Below, piece by piece: positions 1-4,786 of a stretch of 5,230 nucleotides of DNA. Below the pieces are notes generated by a model. The model did not search any database. It was not told where the DNA came from and saw only the letters and a list, made by a program, of their open reading frames with translations. How positions within the stretch are numbered: the first letter of the stretch is position 1; every line of letters begins with the position of its first letter. The translations under genes and the position numbers were made by a program. Source of the stretch: Candidatus Dadabacteria bacterium (GTDB lineage Bacteria; Desulfobacterota_D; UBA1144; Nemesobacterales; UBA2774); contig QIHJ01000017.1 in the NCBI GenBank assembly GCA_003229065.1, positions 1-5,230 of the forward strand. Reading direction: 5' to 3'.

Positions 1-228
1 GTATTTTTCGTAAAACACTCTGGCACGAAGCTCGTCACCGCCAAAAGCTTTAGTAGTGGCTTCCGGGATATCCATAACCCCAACGGGCTGCGGGACTATC
101 TCTTGCTCTTCTTTAGTACTCTCGCTGAGATTCTGTTCGAGTTCGGTTTCCAGGTTCTTTTCTTCCGATAAATTCTTGGAGTTTCCGTTCCCGTTTGCAT
201 GTTCAGAATCTACTTTCTCAGAAGCCAT
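1..228 (-). CDS. nrdJ: Adenosylcobalamin-dependent (class II) ribonucleotide reductase, N-terminal fragment
   Basis: This is the first 76 codons of a gene that continues past the left edge; the frame stays open to base 1. Class II ribonucleotide reductase reduces ribonucleotides to deoxyribonucleotides in the cytoplasm using coenzyme B12. The family call rests on residues 62-76 (FGGDELRARVFYEKY), which match the FxGDELAxxVfxxKYALRD segment I recall near the N-terminus of this family, and on two NrdR-like boxes upstream. Residues 1-50 are a low-complexity tail rich in Glu, Asn and Ser that looks disordered. The ATG at 228 is chosen because a perfect AGGAGG lies 8 nt upstream; other ATGs at 232 and 236 are in different frames. 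No catalytic residue is visible in this fragment, so the product is inferred from a short motif plus its regulation. Another protein sharing this KY-type segment cannot be excluded. Confidence 0.75.
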   Translation of the reverse strand, partial: MASEKVDSEHANGNGNSKNLSEEKNLETELEQNLSESTKEEQEIVPQPVGVMDIPEATTKAFGGDELRARVFYEKY

Positions 229-236
229 TCATCCAT

Positions 237-242
237 CCTCCT
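237..242 (-). promoter_or_regulatory. Consensus Shine-Dalgarno of the nrdJ-like gene
   Basis: AGGAGG on the minus strand with 8 nt to the ATG at 228. It decides between three closely spaced ATGs in different frames. Confidence 0.85.
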
Positions 243-265
243 ATCTTGATCTATCTCGATCGTTT

Positions 266-281
266 GTATAACATCTTGTGC
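266..281 (-). promoter_or_regulatory. Proximal NrdR-like box
   Basis: The plus-strand sequence GTATAACATCTTGTGC matches the right half of the NrdR box well (TTGTG) and the left half loosely; about 11 of 16 positions fit the ACACWATATATWGTGT-type consensus as I recall it. It lies exactly 31 bp from the better box at 297-312, the three-turn spacing typical of paired NrdR sites. It would fall at or just downstream of the inferred transcription start of the nrdJ-like gene. Confidence 0.65.
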
Positions 282-290
282 TATGAATCG

Positions 291-319
291 ATTGAACCAC
301 AATATGTTGTGGTTGTCAA
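291..319 (-). promoter_or_regulatory. Promoter of the nrdJ-like gene
   Basis: Reading the minus strand, a perfect -35 TTGACA (314-319) is followed by a 17-bp spacer and a -10 TTCAAT (291-296, 4 of 6 to TATAAT). The distal NrdR-like box fills nearly the whole spacer, so a bound repressor would occlude RNA polymerase. The inferred start near base 284 gives a leader of roughly 55 nt. Confidence 0.6.
297..312 (-). promoter_or_regulatory. Distal NrdR-like box
   Basis: CCACAATATGTTGTGG is an almost perfect palindrome (six-base arms CCACAA/TTGTGG) and fits the NrdR box closely. NrdR is the ATP/dATP-sensing repressor of bacterial ribonucleotide reductase genes. The site sits inside the -35/-10 spacer of the minus-strand promoter, which is a repressing position. 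Confidence 0.8.
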
Positions 320-325
320 TAGACT

Positions 326-338
326 ATTTTCGGGTGTT
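326..338 (+). repeat. 13-bp direct repeat, copy 1
   Basis: ATTTTCGGGTGTT, repeated exactly at 391-403, 65 bp start to start. It lies upstream of the -35 of the nrdJ-like promoter. It could be a regulator site or simple sequence drift; no family is recognised. Confidence 0.5.
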
Positions 339-390
339 TTTGAAATGAAAAACAAAATCAAATAAAATCAGCGGGTTAAGATGCGAAAAA

Positions 391-403
391 ATTTTCGGGT
401 GTT
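391..403 (+). repeat. 13-bp direct repeat, copy 2
   Basis: Second exact copy of ATTTTCGGGTGTT. The flanks differ: poly-A follows this copy, whereas copy 1 is followed by TTTGAAATG. Only the 13 bases are shared. Confidence 0.5.
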
Positions 404-651
404 AAAAAAATAATAATAAGAAATAGGTTGTAGAATATTGTTAAAGTGCAATTTGAATAAAGCTCAAGGGAATTCTGAGGTTTGGTTCAGACCTATATCT
501 AAGATTTTTTTTGGTTCAAAAAGAGGTTCGATCATAATATCATTTTTTTATCTTTTTGGCAAGGGAATATGAAAGATTCTTTAAGATTGTGTTAAAATCG
601 AGTGAATATATTGTATAGAGAAAACTAATTGTCTGCAATCCGGCTTGCTTT

Positions 652-1293
652 ATGAATATTACTAACATGCACAATTCAGCCCTATCGGAGGAGATCACAG
701 ATAAAATATTAAGATTCTGGTTCGGTGATTTAAAAGAAGGGGAAATACCTGAAAATAAATATAGAAAGCGCTGGTGGGTTAAAGACGCGGTAATCGATAA
801 CAAGATAAAAGAGGAGTTTCAAGAGGACCTTAAGGCAGCTAAAGATATTAGGTTGGATAATATTAAGCCAACGCCAAGGGGAAGCCTGGCGCTCATAATA
901 CTTCTGGATCAGTTCTCACGTAATATTTACCGGGATACACCGGAAGCATTCTCTCAGGACGCGCTCGCCCTTGAAATCGCTCTTTTCGGTACAGAGAAGG
1001 GTCTTGATTTGCCGCTTCACCCTTTTGAGAGGGTCTTTTACTATATGCCTTTTATGCACTCTGAGGACCCGGAAATTCACAATCTTTCACTCGATTGCTT
1101 CTCAAGGCTTAAAAATGAATACCCAGAGCCAGAAAAACTTAATGAAAAATTGCGCGGGTTCAGGGAGTATGCTGATGCTCACGTCCGGATTATAGAGCGG
1201 TTCGGACGCTATCCTCACAGGAACGAAATACTGGGGAGGGAATCGACCCAGCAGGAGAAAGAGTTCTTGTCAGGGCCGGGTTCTTCTTTCTGA
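652..1293 (+). CDS. DUF924 family protein
   Basis: A complete 213-residue protein of the DUF924 family, which is widespread in bacteria and eukaryotes and has no established biochemical role. It is expected to be a soluble all-helical, TPR-like protein. The family's conserved blocks appear in order: FWFG at 22-25, RWW at 40-42, LDQFSRNIYR at 85-94 followed by TPEAF, the FYYMPFMHSED block at 129-139, ERFGRYPHRN at 182-191, and LGRESTQQEKEFL at 194-206. The length is normal and nothing is truncated. There is no signal peptide or membrane segment. ATG 652 is the first start after an in-frame TAG at 616-618; ATG 667 also fits, and neither has a Shine-Dalgarno. It stands alone on the plus strand, divergent from the nrdJ-like gene and convergent with the lipoprotein gene, so context gives no hint about its job. 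Confidence 0.9.
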   Translation: MNITNMHNSALSEEITDKILRFWFGDLKEGEIPENKYRKRWWVKDAVIDNKIKEEFQEDLKAAKDIRLDNIKPTPRGSLALIILLDQFSRNIYRDTPEAFSQDALALEIALFGTEKGLDLPLHPFERVFYYMPFMHSEDPEIHNLSLDCFSRLKNEYPEPEKLNEKLRGFREYADAHVRIIERFGRYPHRNEILGRESTQQEKEFLSGPGSSF

Positions 1294-1296
1294 GTG

Positions 1297-1464
1297 TCAG
1301 TCTTCCGTATAGTGCGCTATGACGCGACTTATCTTGTTGTGATTGTCTAGTATCATGGCTTCTACGGAGAGCATAGCTTAGTAGAGCGGAATGCTGTTTA
1401 CTCCACTCAGAACCCCGATCAGCTCGGATTTGATGATATATATAATTCTCCCGCCCTCTAGGAG
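1297..1464 (-). pseudogene. Possible C-terminal gene remnant with an in-frame stop
   Basis: On the minus strand one frame reads as two protein-like pieces separated by a single TAA at 1378-1380. The first, 28 codons (1381-1464), contains KSELIGVLSGVNSIPLY. The second, 25 codons (1300-1374 plus a TGA at 1297-1299), contains VEAMILDNHNKISRVIAHYTED. The pieces alternate hydrophobic and charged residues like beta strands and end naturally, suggesting the decayed C-terminus of a small protein. I do not recognise the family; an NTF2/SnoaL-like tail is a guess. A further TAA at 1465-1467 closes the frame upstream, no start codon is evident, and the likely terminator at 1449-1483 overlaps the beginning. 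It could be chance. Confidence 0.25.
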
Positions 1465-1483
1465 TTAGCACAAGAGAGCGGGA
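1449..1483 (-). terminator. Probable terminator hairpin of the lipoprotein gene
   Basis: TCCCGCCCTCT (1449-1459) and AGAGAGCGGGA (1473-1483) form an 11-bp stem with a 13-nt loop. In minus-strand RNA the single irregular position is a G-U wobble; in plus-strand RNA it is a C-A mismatch, so the hairpin is better on the minus strand. It begins 11 nt after the lipoprotein stop codon. What follows is AU-rich (GAATTATATATAT) but not a clean U-tract, so termination strength is uncertain. It may also serve the convergent DUF924 transcript. Confidence 0.5.
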
Positions 1484-1494
1484 TCAATGTTAAA

Positions 1495-1938
1495 TTAGTT
1501 AAGGTTAGCCTGAATCTTGTTTAGAATGTATCTGGATAACGCTTCGTCGCCGAATGTGTCTACTCGGATTTTTATCTCCGTTAAGTTGTCGGCGATTCTT
1601 TTGAGCTCTATATTTACGGTTTTGTTATCTGCCGTTTGTGCTTTAAGCTCTGCAGATACAGCGTCCTTGAGCTTGTTGATAACGAGAAACTGCAGCTCAT
1701 CGATAGCTGCGACGGTGGCTGCCCAAGTTTCGTCTATTGAATGTCCTTCGGTTGCTTTAAGCTCTCCCTTTATGTAAGCGATTGTGCCGGCCCCTGCTAC
1801 AGCTCCTCCCCCGATGGCGGCTGCCGCAAGGCATCCTGTCAGAATAAGCGGGCTTACAGCCAGCATAAGAATTAAGATTACCGCTTGTTTCGTAATTTTT
1901 TTATTGCCCTCGGTTTTTTTACTCCCCTCAAGTTTCAT
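1495..1938 (-). CDS. DUF3568-type lipoprotein
   Basis: A complete 147-residue predicted lipoprotein. Residues 1-17 are rich in Lys, 18-32 are hydrophobic, and the lipobox LTGC ends at Cys36, the expected lipidation site. After the cysteine comes a small-residue stretch (LAAAAIGGGAVAGAG) and then the core DUF3568 pattern: YIKGELKATEG, the DETWAATVAAIDEL helix, and a beta-rich second half with NIELKRIADNLTEIKIRVDTFGDEALS before a final helix. The function is unknown; family members are small envelope lipoproteins. Position +2 is Leu, not Asp, so by the enterobacterial Lol rule it would go to the outer membrane; whether that rule holds here is unknown. The start at 1938 is fixed by AGGAGG (1944-1949) 5 nt upstream. 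The gene is monocistronic, divergent from the P450 and convergent with the DUF924 gene. Confidence 0.85.
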   Translation of the reverse strand: MKLEGSKKTEGNKKITKQAVILILMLAVSPLILTGCLAAAAIGGGAVAGAGTIAYIKGELKATEGHSIDETWAATVAAIDELQFLVINKLKDAVSAELKAQTADNKTVNIELKRIADNLTEIKIRVDTFGDEALSRYILNKIQANLN

Positions 1939-1943
1939 TAGAG

Positions 1944-1949
1944 CCTCCT
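1944..1949 (-). promoter_or_regulatory. Shine-Dalgarno of the lipoprotein gene
   Basis: AGGAGG on the minus strand, 5 nt before the ATG at 1938. The spacing is slightly short but functional. Confidence 0.8.
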
Positions 1950-1976
1950 AACTGTGAGATCTGGATTTAAGTATCA

Positions 1977-2006
1977 AGTATATCCGGTGATGGTTCAAAA
2001 AGACAA
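1977..2006 (-). promoter_or_regulatory. Candidate promoter of the lipoprotein gene
   Basis: On the minus strand, TTGTCT (2001-2006, 4 of 6 to TTGACA), an 18-bp spacer, and TATACT (1977-1982, 5 of 6 to TATAAT). Transcription would start about 30 nt upstream of the ATG, leaving room for the AGGAGG. This rests on sequence match only. Confidence 0.4.
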
Positions 2007-2036
2007 CAATAATAACAAGCATGAGCCCCGGGCGTA

Positions 2037-2049
2037 TAAAGTCACTTTA
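2037..2049. promoter_or_regulatory. Palindrome at the P450 promoter, possible operator
   Basis: TAAAGTCACTTTA is a perfect inverted repeat with 6-base arms around one central base. It overlaps the inferred -35 of the P450 promoter and lies in the divergent region, so a bound regulator could affect either gene. No regulator gene is visible in the window. Confidence 0.4.
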
Positions 2050-2075
2050 AATTCTTATGAGTTTTCTTATATAAT
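2046..2075 (+). promoter_or_regulatory. Candidate promoter of the P450 gene
   Basis: A perfect -10 TATAAT (2070-2075) sits in AT-rich DNA. The best -35 is the weak TTTAAA (2046-2051) with an 18-bp spacer. A weak -35 overlapping a palindrome would suit an activated or tightly controlled promoter, but that is inference. The leader would be about 40 nt. Confidence 0.5.
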
Positions 2076-2080
2076 ATTCG

Positions 2081-2111
2081 TACACAACCAGCGCTAACTG
2101 ATTTTTGTGTA
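2081..2111. repeat. Inverted repeat in the P450 leader
   Basis: TACACAA (2081-2087) is matched by TTGTGTA (2105-2111) across 17 bases that include the palindrome AGCGCT. It begins 6 bases after the -10 and ends at the first base of the Shine-Dalgarno-like AGAGG (2111-2115). It could be a DNA operator or a leader hairpin that partly masks the ribosome site. Confidence 0.35.
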
Positions 2112-2124
2112 GAGGTAATAATAA

Positions 2125-3480
2125 ATGGGCTCACAAACTAATCCTCCGGGACCTAGCTCTAAAACACTACTTAGTCTAATCCCCGGATCGTTCCAGAACC
2201 CTGCAGAATTTCTCCTGGATCTCAAGCGTGAGTACGGTGATATCACATGCCTCAGACTCGGGATAAAAAACGTATATTTGATCGGAAGCGCCGAGTACGC
2301 AGAGGACATTCTGGAAACCCGGCAGGAGGAGTTTTCAAACTGGGTTGCGTGGTTTATTAAAAGTGCGGACATACTTCAGGGCGAAGGCTTACTTGCTACT
2401 GAGTCCGAGGGCCATACTGCGCGCCGCTCTCTCGTAGAGCCGGCTTTCGTAAGAGAGAATATACGTAAATACGGTGCCGTAATTACATCTTACGGTGTAA
2501 GACAAAGAGAATTATGGTCTGATGGGCAGCCGAGCGATATGGAAAAAGATATGGGCAGGCTAACGCTCGGAATCGCTCTTAAAATATTATTTGATCTCGA
2601 TATGGATACGGACGGGAAAGAGATCGGGGATATAATGGACAAGCTCTTGTTCCACTACAGCGCGGTATTCCCGCCTGTCCTCCTTGCGCAGCCCCTTCTC
2701 AGGCATATCCCTCATAACAACGTGAGGGGACTCATAAAAGAAAAGAATGAAATAAGTAAAATCATATACGGAATCATTGGAGAGCGGAGGACAGACTCAA
2801 CGGACAGGGGTGATCTCCTCTCCTCGATGATCGCCGCGCGCTCAGAAAATGAAGAGCTTAGCGAGATGACGGATACTCAGATAATGGATGAATGTATATC
2901 AATGTTACTTGCGGGTCACGACCCTGTGGCTAAAGCCCTCACATGGACATGGTATCTGCTTTCTCAGAACCCGGAGGCAGAACAGCGTATTCATGATGAA
3001 TTGGACACTGTTCTCGGCGGCGGAATCCCGGGGCTTCCGGACATGGACAGACTGCCGTACACGGAAAGTGTATTCAGAGAGGCAATGCGCTTATACCCTC
3101 CGGTATGGATGATAATCAGGCAAAGTCTCGGAGAATTTGAGCTCGGGGGGTATTCAACCCCCAAGGGGTCTTTGTTTCTCGTAAGCCCGTACATTTTACA
3201 GAGAGACCCGCGTTATTATCCGGCCCCGCTATCATTCAAACCCGAGAGATGGAAGGGCCGGGATGAAAGCTCCGGACTCTCGTACTTTCCCTTCGGAGGA
3301 GGGAGACGCATATGCACCGGGGAGTCTATGTCCTGGATACAGGGGGTCTTGCTAATTGCCGTTATAGCGCAGAGATGGAGTTTCGGACTTGATCCGGGTC
3401 ATGTTGTAGAGCCCAAGCCTCAGATTACTCTCGGCACTAAGCACGGGGTCACGATGGTGCCTCGAAAAAGAGTTCTCTGA
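2125..3480 (+). CDS. Cytochrome P450 (soluble, bacterial)
   Basis: A complete 451-residue cytochrome P450 haem-thiolate protein, probably a monooxygenase; the substrate is unknown. Landmarks in order: C-helix GHTARRSLVEPAF (96-108); I-helix MLLAGHDPVAKAL (260-272); K-helix ExxR at Glu319-Arg322 within EAMRLYPP; PERW at 373-376; and the haem loop FGGGRRICTG (390-399) with ligand Cys397. There is no N-terminal anchor and no fused reductase, so it should be cytosolic and need separate redox partners, none of which are in the window. The I-helix is odd: the acid residue Asp266 is kept, but the usual next threonine is Pro267, followed by Val268. This changes the proton-delivery pair and may mean an atypical P450, such as one using peroxide or catalysing rearrangement. 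ATG 2125 follows AGAGG (2111-2115) by 9 nt and gives a normal N-terminus. The CYP family cannot be assigned by eye. Confidence 0.95.
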   Translation: MGSQTNPPGPSSKTLLSLIPGSFQNPAEFLLDLKREYGDITCLRLGIKNVYLIGSAEYAEDILETRQEEFSNWVAWFIKSADILQGEGLLATESEGHTARRSLVEPAFVRENIRKYGAVITSYGVRQRELWSDGQPSDMEKDMGRLTLGIALKILFDLDMDTDGKEIGDIMDKLLFHYSAVFPPVLLAQPLLRHIPHNNVRGLIKEKNEISKIIYGIIGERRTDSTDRGDLLSSMIAARSENEELSEMTDTQIMDECISMLLAGHDPVAKALTWTWYLLSQNPEAEQRIHDELDTVLGGGIPGLPDMDRLPYTESVFREAMRLYPPVWMIIRQSLGEFELGGYSTPKGSLFLVSPYILQRDPRYYPAPLSFKPERWKGRDESSGLSYFPFGGGRRICTGESMSWIQGVLLIAVIAQRWSFGLDPGHVVEPKPQITLGTKHGVTMVPRKRVL

Positions 3481-3539
3481 TCCTGCTCGAATGTACGCTT
3501 CAAGATCCCGGTACTGATGCCAATATAAGTAAAGATGTA

Positions 3540-3568
3540 TTGAATTATCCGCCCTGCCTCATTAGAAT
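3540..3568 (+). promoter_or_regulatory. Candidate promoter of the DUF5995 / SLOG-like gene pair
   Basis: TTGAAT (3540-3545, 4 of 6 to TTGACA), a 17-bp spacer, and TAGAAT (3563-3568, 5 of 6 to TATAAT). It lies in the 123-bp gap after the P450 stop, which suggests the downstream genes are transcribed separately from the P450. The leader would be about 30 nt. No terminator hairpin is evident between the P450 stop and this promoter, so read-through remains possible. Confidence 0.5.
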
Positions 3569-3603
3569 TAAAATAATCCTCGTTTTTTGTAGAACGACGC
3601 GCA

Positions 3604-4764
3604 ATGAAAATACCAAAAGAAGGAGTGCCCGGAGTCTATCACATAACATACGGCGGTGGGTTTAAAGCCAGGCTCGGCGAATATTTCATGAAAGACGGGC
3701 ACCTTGCTTGCTTTGACTCTAAGACCGAAGCAATAAAAGCAGTTAGAATTAGGCAGACCCATAATTTTGACTCCGAGGATTACGCCGTGGTAAGGGAAGG
3801 TGATCGGTACGCCGTACGGAAGATAAATACGGTTAATGACCCGATAGCGGACGATATTGACAACCTGAATGAGCTTGATAGCGTGGTACTGACGGATCAT
3901 GGGAGAACTGTGATCGCCTCTGTTATCGCAGATACAGGTGAAGTTAAGAATTTTCTCCCGCTCCCCAAATGGAGGAGAGCACATGAAATGCATAGTGTAG
4001 AAGAGATAAGGCAGAGACTTGAAGACATGCACGAAGAGCTCTCACGCCGTGGGGATCACCGAGCGGTATTCCCGTGCAGCTACATAGCCACAACTGAAAA
4101 GGCAAGCATCGTCATAGAATCTATCCGCAATGAAAATCACCCGGATCACGATGAATTCAGAGGGCTCGATGACAGACTGATTGAAAATATAGTGATAGAG
4201 TTTGCAAAATTCTACTTTGAAGCATTTGATAATTACGAGTGGGGTGAACACTCCATGGTGCCGCCTGTCTGGAAATTTAATTTTGACGAGGCCAAGGCGC
4301 AGACTACAAGCGTGGTTGAGGATATGCTGCTCGGGTATAACGCTCATATAAGCTATGATCTGAGTATTATCCTCACTAAAAAGCTCCCTGACGGAAAACC
4401 GCTATATGACCCGGGAGACTCAAAACAGGTAAAGACTTTTAATGCGTTCAATCGTATATTAATAGAGGAGACAGATACGATTATCCAATATGTAACCGAG
4501 ATGGAAGACAGACTGGGCGGCAGCTCAACCGCTTTTATAACTTCGGGAAAGACTCTTGGCACGAAGCTCTTGGGCGCAGGGGGGCTTGAGAACATGCTCC
4601 TTAAGTTCTTTTCAAAGGCTAGAGAGGAGGCCGAAGAAAATAGCCGGGCACTAAGAGAAGGTAGAATTACCCAGGAGGAGTTTGCGGAGAAAATTACAAA
4701 ACGCGCCCGGGCAATCGGGCGGATGCTGCCTAATAGCGGCCGTCTATTCAAAAAAGAAAGTTGA
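3604..4764 (+). CDS. DUF5995-like protein with extra N-terminal domain
   Basis: A complete 386-residue protein of unknown function. Residues from about 130 to 300 resemble DUF5995: a leading helix (SVEEIRQRLEDMHEEL), the FPCSYIATTEKASIVI helix, FAKFYFEAFDNY, VPPVWKFNFDEAK (219-231), and the most telling block, DMLLGYNAHISYDLSI (240-255), the family's LLGmNAHInyDL signature. The first 120 residues are an additional part, probably mostly beta (YHITYGGGF, then SVVLTDHGRTVIASVIADTGEVK at 93-115), that I do not recognise. The tail after 330 is helical and highly charged, possibly a coiled coil. There is no signal peptide or membrane segment, so it should be cytosolic. ATG 3604 has no clear Shine-Dalgarno. 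It is followed 22 bp later by the SLOG-like gene and is probably co-transcribed with it. The catalytic role is unknown; the conserved Asn-His-Asp block may be functional, but that is inference. Confidence 0.8.
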   Translation: MKIPKEGVPGVYHITYGGGFKARLGEYFMKDGHLACFDSKTEAIKAVRIRQTHNFDSEDYAVVREGDRYAVRKINTVNDPIADDIDNLNELDSVVLTDHGRTVIASVIADTGEVKNFLPLPKWRRAHEMHSVEEIRQRLEDMHEELSRRGDHRAVFPCSYIATTEKASIVIESIRNENHPDHDEFRGLDDRLIENIVIEFAKFYFEAFDNYEWGEHSMVPPVWKFNFDEAKAQTTSVVEDMLLGYNAHISYDLSIILTKKLPDGKPLYDPGDSKQVKTFNAFNRILIEETDTIIQYVTEMEDRLGGSSTAFITSGKTLGTKLLGAGGLENMLLKFFSKAREEAEENSRALREGRITQEEFAEKITKRARAIGRMLPNSGRLFKKES

Positions 4765-4786
4765 TTACATATCCCGAGAGTTAAAC

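Larger units (their letters stand above)
321..651. other. AT-rich intergenic region without a gene
   Basis: This stretch separates the divergent nrdJ-like and DUF924 genes. It is very A/T-rich, with many homopolymer runs, and no reading frame in it looks coding. It holds a 13-bp direct repeat (326-338 and 391-403) and several GGTTCA-containing motifs (for example 484-489 and 513-518). A promoter for the DUF924 gene should lie here. Candidate pieces are TTGTGT at 587-592 and TATATT at 607-612, but their spacing is poor and I do not assign a promoter. Confidence 0.7.

Noticed and set aside
56..271. Plus-strand open frame of 71 codons at the left end
   Set aside because: It is antisense to the nrdJ-like start region, Ser/Phe-rich as expected from the complement of Glu/Lys-rich coding sequence, and runs over the NrdR-like box at 266-281.
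1306..1325. ATAGTGCGCTATGACGCG near-palindrome after the DUF924 stop, considered as a terminator
   Set aside because: The stem is only four perfect pairs and no U-tract follows.
1190..1471. Minus-strand open frame of 93 codons
   Set aside because: It overlaps the end of the DUF924 gene and the terminator hairpin, is Arg/Ser-rich without domain features, and has no ribosome site.
512..2003. 13-bp match TGGTTCAAAAAGA at 512-524 and 1991-2003
   Set aside because: A single A-rich 13-mer shared across 5 kb is not far from chance expectation, and the two copies lie in different positions relative to their neighbouring genes.
3146..3168. GGGGG-loop-CCCCC hairpin followed by AAGGGG and a T-rich stretch inside the P450 gene
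   Set aside because: It encodes the normal GGYSTPKGSLF loop, the frame continues through all later P450 motifs, and no true U-tract follows, so neither an internal terminator nor a frameshift site is supported.
3568..4751. Several long minus-strand open frames under the DUF5995 gene (3568-4032, 4042-4347, 4353-4751)
   Set aside because: All are antisense shadows of a well-supported plus-strand gene; the translations lack recognisable domain patterns.
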